Positions 25,150 through 37,356 of a DNA stretch of 64,000 nt are shown in pieces. The translations under genes and the position numbers were made by a program. This DNA comes from Serinus canaria (lineage: Eukaryota; Chordata; Aves; Passeriformes; Fringillidae): contig NC_066342.1 in the NCBI RefSeq assembly GCF_022539315.1, positions 18,183,346 through 18,247,345 on the forward strand, in the 5' to 3' direction. Positions within the stretch are counted from its first letter, which is position 1. The number at the start of each line of letters is the position of its first letter. The notes under the pieces were generated by a model, which saw only the letters and a list, made by a program, of their open reading frames with translations, was not told the DNA's origin and ran no database searches.

Positions 25150-26579
25150 GGTTCACACGGTCTGTTCACTCTTAACTCAAGGTCACTTGTTTGGAGACCA
25201 GAAATCAGCTGAAACCAGACTCAGGAGCAAGGCCAAGGGCTGCAGCTAGATGGCCGCTTAGGATGAGAATAGAGAAGCACATCGTTTAACAGATCTCCAG
25301 GAGACGAGACCGAAGAGATTAATGTTTATAAATCAAAACTGGTATTTATTGCACCATTAAAAAAAATTAAATTACTTGTTAAAGTAAAAAGTTTTGGGGT
25401 TTTTTCCGTTTTAGGCAGCGTTTGCAATTAGAACTGCCTGGGAAATCTGACAAAGCAGCGGTTCAATAAAACCACAACGTTTCCTGAAAGTGGAACCCAG
25501 CTCCAGCAAAAGGCTCATAAAGAAAAGTTTGACAGAGTGGGAAGAAAAAGGGAAATGACTTCCCAAGCAGCCAGTAGTGCAGGCACCTCCCTGGCACGAG
25601 AGTCTGGGTTTAACTCTGTGTTTAGAAATATGCCTGTCTGTATAAATGCTTTGAGCAGGAGGCTATTTTTTAATCTCTTGTTTAGGGCTGAAATCTCCCA
25701 TAGCTCTGAAGCGAGAATTTCACCCAGATGGAAAAAAGAAAATATTTGAACTATGGCAAATATTTACATGGCTGGAAATTGTAGAGCTCTAATTGTGGCT
25801 GCAGCTCTCTTATTTATCTGCCTTAAAATGTGCCTTAGCTTTCAAGGGAAAGCTTTCTGCAAATTACATGTACTGCCAGTGGAGGAAACGGGCCTTTTCA
25901 TGGGAAGCACCTTCACATGCAGCTTCTTGTTAGCAGCAGATCACAGAAACAACAAAACATTCAGAGAAAGCTGGAATAGAGGTGTGAAACATAAGTAGTT
26001 GACAGATGGTGGGAATTATTACCTGGTCATTGTGTTCATCAATTAAGTCCAAAGCAAATGGCACATTTTTATTACTTAATTCTGCTTCCCTGACACATGG
26101 AACTGTTTACACTCAGCTGCTGAGGGCTTGCAGTGGTGGAAGGGCTTCTGCTGATGGTATCAGGAAATGTGATGCATGTTTTCAGCTTTGTTGGGAGGTT
26201 AACAACTGCTCTCAGAGGCAGTTTAGCACATATCTGGTGCTGACATGAGGATTGAGGCAGCTGAGCATTCACCCTTCTTGAGATTTGCCCAGATTATTCC
26301 CCTAGTGCACCAGCTGTCTTGGATATTTAGCTTGTATGAGCTGACTAGAAAAGAACTTTTGTATCCTAAGCAGAAAATATAGGCATGTAAGTCAAAATCA
26401 TGTTCCTGAAAACTGGGTAGGAGGCAGCCACCTCCTAATCCCACTGGAATCTCAATTCCGTAGGCTGTGCTGCGCATGCCCAGGAAGACCTCAGTCTTTT
26501 AGCAGGCTTTGAATGCAAAGATCCAATGCTATTCAGACATGAACTGTTCCTCTACTTTGTGTTCTTGAAGCTTCTGCCT
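25150..26579. other. Host flank upstream of RPL17, nothing recognised
   Basis: AT-rich sequence with only short open frames. No LTR edge, RNA gene or conserved coding exon is seen. Confidence 0.5.
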
Positions 26580-26585
26580 GTAGAA

Positions 26586-28040
<1,455 letters not shown>

Positions 28041-28357
28041 TGTCTTGGTTTGAAAGACAGCTGTCTGCTAAGGTAGGCAGGAACCTCCCTTGGAAAAGAA
28101 AATATAACTCCCTTGCCTCCAAATTAATATAACTTTTAAATTACGGGGCTTTCAGTCAAGTATATGAGAAAAGGAATAACAGTTCTTGAGTAGAATGTAT
28201 ATATGTATAACAAGGCAAACAAACAACAGCAGCAACAAACAGAAAAAAACAGAAACCAAATAACAGCCTTTTGTTGGCTGTCAAGCACTTTCCCCTTTGG
28301 TGTAGTTATGGCCACAGCTGGCAGGGATGCTGTTGGCTCACAGCCAGGCAGGGCAGG
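28041..28357 (-). repeat. Old LTR X, left piece (split by provirus E)
   Basis: It begins TGTCTTGGTTTGAAAGACAG in plus view, a terminus shape shared with other LTRs here. The sequence leads into GGCAGG at 28352-28357, the target duplication of provirus E. The right-hand part should resume at 56739. I cannot confirm its far end. Confidence 0.5.
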
Positions 28358-28712
28358 TATGAGAGACTGAGGTGCAGATTCAGACCAACAGGGAATCTGA
28401 ATCATTTCTTCAAAGAAACAAGCTGGTTTTATACACTTTTTCAGTGCACAGTATTTCCTTACATGGTAATTCTCACTATGTGACCTATTCCATTTTACCA
28501 CGTCAGCAACACATGTTCTAATTGTCCTTCTAAGGGGTGATCATGTGCTGTTTACCTGTCAGTCAGCTTCCTGCAGGGTCCTCTCTGTAGGGGTCTGCCG
28601 CATGACACCTCCTTCCCCCCCAATGTCAGAGACAAGCCTCTCTGTGTTGCCATGTGCTTCTGCAGATGCATCCCACAGCCTTCAGCTCAATTCCATCCCA
28701 CCTCTTCCTACA
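28358..28712 (-). repeat. Provirus E 3' LTR (family N)
   Basis: In plus view it runs from TATGAGAGACTGAG to CTTCCTACA, aligned with 56373-56732. Its first bases are TA where the partner has TG. On the minus strand it carries a GTATAAAAC TATA-like box. The polypurine tract AAAAGAGGGAGT (minus strand) adjoins it at 28713-28724. Confidence 0.9.
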
Positions 28713-28724
28713 ACTCCCTCTTTT

Positions 28725-29382
28725 ATGTTTTATACAAACAGGAATCATAAAACAAAACACTTCTAACATTAAGAATATGTTTGGCCCACTGTCTGAACCA
28801 AACAAGCTCCATTCCTCACAAAAGCAGTATCTTTCCTATGAATAAGGGGATAAATGAAAACACCCAATAACTGGTAACCACACACATATCCTTCCCATTA
28901 ATGGTGACAGTGATTAAACAGATAGAACCTTGAAAAACAACTTAAAATTGTCTAAAAACTTTAACATCACCCAGAGTCTGCAATTGCTGTAGAGTCCCAT
29001 TTCACAGTGAAGACTCAGAGAGCCTTTCCCAGGGAGGACTTCCAAGTTTACCTTGAGAGGGGGTCCAGCTTTTATAAGATCAGATTAGCAAGTCAAAGTG
29101 ACTTGATTACACTTTTAGGGCAGAAACACCTAGGTTTGATGGTATAATCCCCAGTCAGCCAGGGTTAGGGCTTGGCCAGAGCCTCAAGCCTTGACTGAGA
29201 TGGTTTCCCTAAAATACCTATAAAATTGCCTAAAAACTTTATTAAAATCAGTTAGAAACATGACTTCACAAGAGTTTATCTTTCCCACAAGCTGATTATG
29301 AAGCTGGGGTATCCAAGGCTGGTTGGACCACTCTTGCAGGTACCCATCTTGGTCTGGAATCTGTGGAAACACAAGCATATCC
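28725..29382 (-). pseudogene. Provirus E env/3' region remnant
   Basis: Only a short frame (29184-29378) with a Q-I-P-D-Q-D-G-Y-L-Q-E-W stretch is readable after integrase. No surface or transmembrane subunit motif is seen. Env appears mostly deleted. Confidence 0.4.
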
Positions 29383-29808
29383 TCACCCCCAGGTTATCAG
29401 TGGGAAGGGGCCTTCCCATTTTTCAATTTCAAGATTCCTAACAAGTACCTTAGCTTTTTCTAAGTGAGCCTGTGATTCACCTAAACGTTGTTGGATGAGA
29501 TTTTGGTTGTTCTGAATGCAATTCAAAAAATTGACAACATATAGGGCTTTCTGCAGTCTTTTGTGGGAGGTATATTCCATTCCTGCACTCCGTCTTTTTT
29601 GTTTTACCATCATGGACTTGAGAGTGCGATGGGCCCCTTCCACAATGGCTTGACCTGTAGGGGAATGTGGAATACCCGCGACATGACGCATCCCCCACAA
29701 ATTAAAAAAGTCAGCCATCCATTTGGATGTATAGGTTGGCCCATTATCGGTCTTTATGGAGACAGGTACTCCAAGGGCTGTAATAGCAGACACAAAATAA
29801 TGCTGGAA
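29383..29808 (-). pseudogene. pol: Provirus E integrase, C-terminal half
   Basis: The minus-strand frame contains the second catalytic aspartate in K-T-D-N-G-P-T-Y-T-S, the catalytic glutamate region in T-G-Q-A-I-V-E-G-A-H-R-T, and the C-terminal W-E-G-P-F-P-L. The first catalytic aspartate and zinc domain are missing here and are found at 49323-49640 on the same strand. The break on this side is at the codons F-Q, exactly at the left edge of provirus F. Confidence 0.9.
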
Positions 29809-30111
29809 TGTTTCAATAGCATTCATCAAGTTATAATAAGCAGTCCAGCTCAGGTCCATGAAGCAGCCTCTGGGCTGACTGACAGAAGCTCATAGCCAAT
29901 GGGAGCTCTCCTAGGATGCAGGCATCTTTATTGGATCAGGGTCTGAGGGCAAACGGATAGACCAATGACATGTCTCGACCCGAGAGTTTTGAATGAGCTG
30001 TAAAAGAAAGCCCTGGACAATAAATTGTGCTGTTTGCTGATAACCAACGGGAGTTTGTCATGTGTCATGTCTCAGACATACAAACATCACAGGAATTATT
30101 AATGTAATACA
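29809..30111 (+). repeat. Provirus F 5' LTR
   Basis: It starts TGTTTCAATAGC and ends ATGTAATACA. AATAAA is at 30019-30024. It aligns with 49017-49316 along its length, for example CTGGGCTGACTGACAGAAGC and CAATGGGAGCTCTCCTAGG. Confidence 0.9.
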
Positions 30112-30131
30112 TGGTGACCCCCTGACGTGAG
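30112..30131 (+). promoter_or_regulatory. Provirus F primer-binding site, tRNA-Trp-like with 2-base insertion
   Basis: The sequence TGGTGACCCCCTGACGTGAG begins immediately after the LTR. It equals the tRNA-Trp complement TGGTGACCCCGACGTGA apart from an extra CT. Use of tRNA-Trp is the norm for alpharetroviruses. Confidence 0.75.
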
Positions 30132-30177
30132 GACAGGCAGTCCAAGGACCCACAGAAATTGCGGAGAGAGACGGAGT

Positions 30178-30423
30178 GAAAAGCTGAAAAATAAAGAGGC
30201 CAGAAAGACCCCGGAAATAGGCAGCAAAGGCTGCAGGAGCTAACTCTTGTGACAAAGATTGCAGAAAATCACAGCCAAAGGGCTATGTGGAAGAGAAACC
30301 AGAAAAGCTGGAAAAGGAAGAGGCTTGAAAGAGCCCAGAAGCTGCAGCAAAGGCTGCAGGAATTAAGCTTTGCAACAGGTTGCAGAAAATCACAGCTAAG
30401 GGGCTGAGTGGAAAGGAAACTGG
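30178..30423 (+). repeat. Two tandem ~123-bp repeats in provirus F leader
   Basis: Units begin GAAAAGCTGAAAAATAAAG and GAAAAGCTGGAAAAGGAAG. They share GCAGCAAAGGCTGCAGGA, GATTGCAGAAAATCACAGC-like and GGGCT..GTGGAA blocks spaced about 123 bases apart. They sit between the primer site and gag, where retroviral packaging signals lie. Confidence 0.8.
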
Positions 30424-30506
30424 CAAAGTTGAAAATAGAAGAAAAACCCCATGGGAGACATGGAAAATCTCATCTTTAAGCAGGAAAACCCCATTTTGAA
30501 TGTATG

Positions 30507-31099
30507 TGTGAAAAGCACCAATCACTTGTTTTTAAAATTTAAAAAGTTTAATAGTAATAAAATTGTTATAAAAATAGTAATACAATCAGAGTAATAATAA
30601 TTTGGACAATTTGAATTAGGACAAAATGAGACAATAGAAACAATTACAGAGGTCCGGGTACCTTTTTCTGGGTAGCATAAGCCCAGAATCCTTAACAAAG
30701 GATTAGCCCTTATTAGCCTGTTGCATATTCATACACCTCATACATGATGCATAAATTCCATTCAAACACAGGATTCTGTCTGGTCATCATCAACTTCTTC
30801 CTCTGAATCACAACAGCGCCTTCGAGGCGGGAAGAAGTTTGTTTCTTCTGATAAGAGGGCAATAAATTCTTTTTCTCTGAAAGATTTAGGTGTCTTGTGG
30901 CTGCTATCTCGCTGCAAGTCCTTTCTTTAAAAAAATATCCTACATAGCATCGTTTCTAATTTAACATTTTTTTATAACCTAAAACTATATTTAACACACT
31001 ACTTAAGAGAATTAATACAGCATTACTTTCTAACACAACACGTATAATATTCATTTTAATATTTGCGAAAAGCCAATCATAAAATACACATTTTTCACA
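30507..31099 (-). repeat. Solo LTR, family T (593 bp, TSD GTATG)
   Basis: In plus view it starts TGTGAAAAGC and ends ATTTTTCACA, so the termini are perfect inverted repeats over 8 bases. It is flanked by GTATG at 30502-30506 and 31100-31104. The duplication lies just before gag of provirus F. Confidence 0.9.
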
Positions 31100-31135
31100 G
31101 TATGGAAGGCTTCTCTTATGGCATGGGATATAGAT

Positions 31136-31215
31136 TGTAGTATATGATAGAGATAATTCATGCTTTGTAACTATATAAAAATTATAAGATCCAACCATGC
31201 CTCTGACCCCCATGG
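31136..31215 (+). repeat. Provirus D 5' LTR remnant
   Basis: The 80 bases match the start of the LTR at 44246 with two mismatches and break off at ...CCCCCATGG, where reverse-transcriptase coding sequence begins. Confidence 0.85.
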
Positions 31216-34200
31216 TACAGAGTAATTGATTTAAAGGATGCTTTCTGGACGTGCCCCCTGGATGAGGGCAGTTGCCATTATTTCACATTTCAGTGGGAAG
31301 ACCCAGAGACGAATAGAAAGTAACAGCTCAGGTGGACTTCGTTGCCTCAGGGCTTCATGGATTCTCCAAACCTATTTGGACAGCCACTTGAGCAGGTTTT
31401 AAGTCATTTTGTACCCACCGAGGGGACAAAGCTTATACAGCACGTAGATGATTGGTTGGTTGCAGGAAAAGGGGAGGAGGAGGTAAGAATGAGCACAATT
31501 GGGCTTTTCAACTTTTTGGGAGAAAAGGGATTGAAAGTTTCAAAATCAAAATTGCAGTTCACAGAGCCGGAGGTCAGATATTTGGGACATTGGTTAACAA
31601 TGGGAAAAAAGAAATTGGACCCAGAGAGGGTGGCAGGGATTATTGCCTTACCACTCCCACAGATAAAAAGAGAGGTACAGCAGCTTTTGAGGTTGTTGGG
31701 GTATTGTTGGCAGTGGATTGAAAGTTATAGTGAAAAAGTGAAATTTCTCTATGAGAAACTCACCACAGACAGGATCAAATGGACACAGAAGGATGAGGAA
31801 GAGTTTAAGGGAGTCAAGGAGGCACTCACGGCAGCGCCGGTGCTGAGCCTCCCTGATATCAGGAAACCTTTTCAGTTGTTTGTGGACGCTAGCAACCACA
31901 CAGCACACGAGGTGCTGACACAAGACTGGGCGGGGATCAGGAAGCCTGTGGGGTATTTGTCTTGGCTTTTGGACCCGGTCAGCAGGGGCTGGCCCATGTG
32001 CTTGCAGGTAATTGTGGCAGTGGCTTTGCTAGTGGAAGAAGTGAAGAAAGTAACCTTTGGGGCACCTCTAGTAGTATTTGCACCGCACAACGTGCAGGGC
32101 ATACTACAGCAGAAAGCGGACAAATGGCTCACAGATGCAAGGTTGCTAAAATATGAGGCCATTTTGATTCATTCACAGGACTTGGAATTGAGAACAACAA
32201 CTGCACAGAACCCTGTGCAGTTTCTGTTTGGAGAGGCGGCAGAGAAATTGGTTCATGACTGCGTGGAGATAGTCGAGGTACAAACCAAGATCAGGGAGGA
32301 TTTAGAAGAAGAGTGTAAAATAAATGAAGCTACAGGGGCTAACTTCTTAGCCGGACAGCTGGTTCCCTGAAGGGTAAGCGCCCTAGGCAAGCAGTCTCAA
32401 AACTGAACATCTCAGCCCTCTGGAGTCTGGGGTGCCCTAGACCAGACTGCGGCACAGCCGTAGCCCCTTAGAAAGCTTAGAGATTGTCAGCTCTTAGTGA
32501 AAATCAGCTCTTTTATGATTTCAGCTCTTAGCTTGCTCGTAGGGGCTGTGGCTGGCCATGGCTCCTGGAAGGCAGACGACAGAGAGAGGAGAAGGCGGCT
32601 AAGTGTTCCACAATGGTTTATTCTGAGGGTCTCGTGGAGGGTCTTGAAGCTGCTCTTCTAAAGAAATGGGCCAAGACAGCCTCTTTTATAGGGTTAGGGA
32701 GGATTGAAAACTGACCAATTGTAAGGGTTAGGGAAACTAGCCTATGGGGTCACAGAGAGATAAGCAGGCCTGGAGGACCAGAGTGAGGACTTCTGGTTCA
32801 ATTCCTATGACTCAGCAAATACCTATCTCTAAACATCCCTCCACGGAGCCGTAGCCGGCCCTGCGTCTGCTACAGAAGAGGAATTAGATGAAGGAGAAAA
32901 GTGGTTTGTAGACAGGTCAAGCAGAGCGATCAAAGGGAAAAGAAAATCAGGATACGTGGTCGTGGATGGGATGACAGGGAAAGTGATAGAAGCAAGTCCC
33001 CTGAATGCAAGCTGGTCTGCACAAGCATGCGAATTGTATGCAGTTTTGAGGGCATTGAAAAGACTGGAAGGGAAAAAGGGAACAATTTTCACTGATTCAA
33101 GGTATGCCTTCGGGGTGGTTCATACATTTGGAAAAATTTGGGAAGAAAGGGGGCTGATCAGCACGAGGGGAAAGGAACTGATGCATGGGGAATTTATTCA
33201 ACAAATTCTGGAAGCTTTGAGAGGACCAGAAGAAATTGCAGTGGTCCATGTGAAGGGGCATCAGACAGGAATTCAGTTCCGAACCAGAGGGAACAATTTG
33301 GCAGATCAGGAGGCCAAAACCGTGGCGTTGATGGTGGTAAGTACCCCAGAGATTGAAAGGGAAGAAACCCCTGACGATCCCCCTCAGCTCTCCCAAAAAG
33401 AAATTGAATGTTATGAGAAGATCGGAGGTGAATTGAAGGAAGGTAAGTGGAGGTTACCTGATGGAAGGGAATTAGTCTCCAGAGGATTTACAAGAAGTAT
33501 TTTACGAAAATTGCCCAAGGAAATGCACCGGGGCACAGGCCCTGGCAGAACAATTTCTAAAATTTTCGGGTGCAAGGGAATTTATGAATTGGCAAGACAA
33601 GAGGTACAAGGGTGTTTGATTTGTCAAAAGGTAAACAAATCAAGAGCCAGAAAGGCTGCCCTGGGGAGTCGCCCCATTGCGTACCGACCATTTGAAAGAA
33701 TTCAAGTTGATTTTACAGAGATGCTAAAAGTAGGAAGGTTCAAATTTGTATTAGTGATTGTGGATAAATTGAATCATTGGGTAGAAGCCTTCCCCAGCTC
33801 TCGAGCAACGGCCCAGACGGTGGGCAGAAAATTGTTGGAAGAAATTGTACCCCGATATGGGGTAGTGAATTACATTGATTCAGATCAGGGAACACATTTT
33901 ACATCAAAGGTTATTAAGCAAATGGCTGATGCCTTTGGCATCCGATGGGAGTACCACACTCCGTTGCACCCCCAGAGTTCAGGACAAGTGGAAAGAATGA
34001 ATCAAACTCTGAAGGCACAGTTATCTAAATAAGTTTTGGAAACAAATATGTCCTGGTTGAAGTGTCTGCCCTTGGCATTGCTTAATACCTGAACCATGCC
34101 TCATTCAGAAACGGAGCTCTCACCGTTTGAAATGCTATATGGAATGCCATACAAGCATGGAATGCCGGTGGGACACCCCAGATTTGAGGATGGTCAGATT

Positions 34201-34541
34201 CAACCATACCTGGTTGCGATCAAGAGAAATTTACAGGAACTTTGAAAGCAGGGAATAGTGACACAGAGTGCTCCTCTGGGGTTTGCTTTTCACAAAATCC
34301 AGCCGGGGACAAGGTGTTTGTAAAAGTGTGGAAAGAGGCACCGCTCTCTCCTCACTGGGAAGGTCCTTTTCTTGTGCTCCTGACAACAGACATGGCCATT
34401 CGGACAGAGGAGAAGGGCTGGACGCACGCGTCTAGGGTGAAAAAAGTTGAACAACAGGAGGAAGCACCCGACTGGAGGGTCACTTCTTCCCCCGGTGACT
34501 TGAAGATCGACTCCAACATCCTTATAAATGACCAACAATGA
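31216..34541 (+). pseudogene. pol: Provirus D pol: partial reverse transcriptase, RNase H, integrase
   Basis: The gene enters in reverse transcriptase (V-I-D-L-K-D-A-F-W). The catalytic box reads H-V-D-D, so its usual tyrosine is a histidine. L-P-Q-G-F-M-D-S-P-N precedes it and the thumb and connection run to 32367. Solo LTR O2 then interrupts. RNase H resumes at about 32850 with W-F-V-D-R-S-S-R, C-E-L-Y-A-V and F-T-D-S-R-Y-A. Integrase has its zinc domain near 33,480-33,630 (C-L-I-C) and the core residues in V-D-F-T-E-M, D-S-D-Q-G-T-H-F and S-G-Q-V-E-R-M-N-Q. A stop follows at 34030-34032. The C-terminal domain with W-E-G-P-F is in another frame at 34242-34541. The gene is gamma-like and inactive. 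Confidence 0.88.
32368..32835 (-). repeat. Solo LTR, family O, copy 2 (468 bp, probable TSD TCCC)
   Basis: In plus view it runs TGAAGGGTAAGCG to CTCTAAACA. The minus strand shows CCTATAAAAGAGG (TATA) and CAGAATAAACC. TCCC occurs on both sides (32364-32367, 32836-32839), a 4-bp duplication as made by gammaretroviral integrases. It separates the connection domain from RNase H in provirus D. Confidence 0.8.
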
Positions 34542-35070
34542 GCGGATAAGTTGTGTACTGTCAGATTGTGTATGCTGTCCGTTTGTACACTTTAAGTGTG
34601 AATATTGTCAAGGGGTTTTTGTGATTCATTGCAGAAGGGGACAGAGGCCAAAGGGACTGTGCACCCAGTGTTTAGAAGAAGAACTCAAATTGACTGACCA
34701 TATCCTGACCTTAGCCACCAGTTTGGGTATCATTGAATTAGATTCTCAGGAGTGGTTTCGCATTTTTCAAAACGGGGTGTGTGGGAAGCTTAGGTCCCAA
34801 GCAGAAATCCTGGATGTGGGGTGCCAGAAATCAATCAGGGTCCCATGCAGTTCCGATGCAATCAGGGTGTTTCGGTGGGGCCCCTTTAGAGGAGGTATGC
34901 GGCTAGGTCTGAGGGCGTCTTCCCTGAAGAGTACTGCTGCTGCCGCAAAGATGGTCTTACTCACTGCTGGTGGCACCCCAGGGGGTGGAGGCAAAGGCAG
35001 AGGAGTACGCCTAGTGGGAATCCTGATTGGCCTGAGCCTAGTCATGTGCAGGACGCAGAGTCAGCACTGA
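34528..35070 (+). pseudogene. Provirus D env leader: cysteine-rich N-terminal region
   Basis: A 180-residue frame overlaps the end of integrase. Its first 48 residues hold nine cysteines at 9, 14, 16, 17, 24, 27, 35, 45 and 48, with C-V-C-C, C-E-Y-C and C-T-Q-C pairs and histidines at 21 and 34, a pattern that could bind zinc. A glycine-rich stretch follows, and near the end a hydrophobic segment (L-V-G-I-L-I-G-L-S-L-V) that would serve as the env signal. The position (start of env, overlapping pol) and the terminal hydrophobic stretch suggest an unusually long env leader. I do not recognise the cysteine domain. Downstream env is broken, so this is a relic. Confidence 0.6.
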
Positions 35071-35426
35071 GATCCCCAGGAACAACGGAAACGAAAGCTC
35101 CGTGGATGAGTGTGGAAAATGCACTCAGGTGGTCCCAGTCACAGGAAACGGGAGACACTCGGCATACCAAGCCCCAGAGGAATGTCTCAAAGGAACTGGA
35201 AGGTACTGTTGGAAAAATGGCACTCGGGTGAAATTGTGTGAATTGGAAATGGGGATTTGATGTATCAGTCCTGAGGTGGGGTTAAGGAACGGGCAGTCAA
35301 ACGGTCACCGATTCCAAAGGAGAAAATGAGACACGGAACAGATGTCAATCCCCATTTGTGACTAATGTAATAGAACTATGCGGGTTGGGGGAAAGACAGA
35401 GTCAATCTTTATTGCATATCACCAGG

Positions 35427-36772
35427 TGTCGTGGTTTGAGAGGAAATGAAGTTTTTTTGTGATGGTGTGGTCAGGCCAATTGGTGTTCAGATTTTAATAC
35501 TGGCCCCTGGTTTGTCCACTGAGGGCATGGATACGCCTCTGAGAACACAGGGGGTTAAAAGCTGTGAACTCCCAGGGGAATTTCCTTTTGGGTTCCGGTC
35601 CTGGAAGAGAACAGACACTCCCCTGCCCTGCTCTGAGCTGGGCGGGGGGGGGGGAGGGGAGCCATGCGGCCGGAGGGAGGTAGGCCAGGCCTGGGCCGAA
35701 GGGTGGAGAAGCACTGCACTGCAAGGGCTTCGGGCAGCCATCCCCCATTTCCCGCCCCCCAGAGGGAGAGAGAGAGAGAGAAAGCAGCCTGTGCCTGAGA
35801 TAGCGTGGCTGGCGTGAAGGAGAAGGGGAGGGGGGGTGCCCAGCAGGGCAGCCAGCCATGGGAGTTCATGAACCAAACCGGCAGAGCCTGGGACTTTTAA
35901 CCCTTCTTGTGGATGACGGAAACCTGCCAAATGCTGATTCCTCCTGAAGTTGATGAGATTGAGAGAAGTTGAGAAGAATCCTAGGTGGGAGGAGATGATG
36001 GAGTGGCCTTTGGCTGGACTTTTCTTGGGTAGCCATGACAGAACCCTTGAGTTCCTGTGACACAGAGACTGCATTCTAGGGGGAGGCAATGGCTCAGAGC
36101 CAGGAGAGTGCGGTGATGTGAGAGTGTGTGAACAGAGACGATGGGTGAGGAGGGTGGTGGTGGTGCCCTCCGTCCTCGAAGAAGAAGAGGAAGATGATGT
36201 CTGTTCAAGAGACCCCTCAGCCCCAGGGGGTGAAATCTGGGGGGGACAGGTGTCCCAAAAGGAGAGGGACTGTGCTCTTTTTGGAACTGGAGGAAGCATC
36301 TTTAAAGGGAAAAGCCCTAGAAGCAGCTCTGGTCCATGTGCAGTGGTGAGAGCACTGGACATGAAAGGAAGAGGTCACGATGGCAAAATGTTCTCCGGGC
36401 GGTGCCAGACGTGACACGGAAACACAAGAAGTTTCGACTGTTTCCTGGGGAAGTCTGTGGTGCAAGAGGGACTCCTCTCTTCTCAAGGAATTGAGAATTG
36501 ATTATCTAAAGGGTGGTGATGGACTGAGAGTGGGTGATCTAAGGGGTGGTAACTGAATTGGAAATTTGGTGGGGGGAGGAGGAGGAAATTTGGAAGGTTT
36601 TCATCCTGCGTTCTGTGTGTTTCTCTTGTTTTAGGTTAATAAAGTTCTTTTTTCTTTCAATCTTAAGTTGGAGCCTGCTCTGCTCTGTCTCTGATCACAT
36701 CTCACAGTAGATACCACGGAAAGAGGTATTCTCGTGGGGGCACTGGCATTGTGCCAGGCTCAAACCATGACA
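35427..36772 (+). repeat. Solo LTR, family Q, copy 1 (1346 bp, TSD CCAGG)
   Basis: It starts TGTCGTGGTTTGAG and ends CTCAAACCATGACA, so the termini are a 14-base inverted repeat with one mismatch. CCAGG flanks it at 35422-35426 and 36773-36777. A GTTAATAAAG signal is near 36,637. It is nearly identical to 52271-53623. Long antisense frames inside it are by-products of its GC content. Confidence 0.95.
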
Positions 36773-37070
36773 CCAGGTGAACCCTTTGTGCTATGATAGT
36801 GCAAGGCTGGGAATATGCACAATGAATGGGAAAATGTACTGGTGGACAAAGAATACGAAATCTGACAATAAGATTACCCGGAACAAAGACCCACTCATAT
36901 TTGATGTGGCACTGGCAAGTGATGACAGGGTGTGCCTACAATATGATAGCATGGTTTGTTTTGTGAACAATAAAGATAATGAGGATCCTGAAGGAAAAAT
37001 GAAAGAAATAACTCAGGAAATGAAATGAAGGGAGTCAGAATCGAGGAGACAGAGAATTGAACAGGAAAGG

Positions 37071-37356
37071 TGTCTTGGTTTAGGGCAAATTTGGGAGAGA
37101 ATCTTCAAAAAGGGCTTCTTTAAAAACAAACTCACACGGCTTTTCTTCTAACAGGTTTGGGAAGAATATTTCGGAGAGAGGTGGAAAGAACCTGTTTATT
37201 TGACAAGCACAGCACCTCTTAGCACACACAATGAATAATACTGGATGACACTACTCTTTTACTGCTCTGAGAAAGATGACAAATTCAGAAAAGTCTTTCT
37301 TGGGGGTTTGCTCTGTTATCAGTCTCTCCGGCGCTGAGGCAGCTGCTGCAGTCACA
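37071..37356 (-). repeat. Element C 3' LTR, lacking most of U3
   Basis: In plus view it starts TGTCTTGGTTTAGGGC and matches the first 286 bases of the 5' LTR with 25 differences, 17 of them T here against C there. At 37356 it meets RNase H coding sequence; the pentamer CACCT (minus strand) is common to both sides of the junction. Confidence 0.85.

Noticed and set aside
29809..29850. Integrase frame of provirus E extending to 29859
   Set aside because: The last codons are LTR sequence of provirus F read in frame; alignment with the 3' LTR at 49017 puts the boundary at 29809.
35487..36414. Long frames on both strands inside LTR Q1, partly repeated in Q2
   Set aside because: They lie wholly within an LTR, have low-complexity composition, and their ends differ between the two copies.
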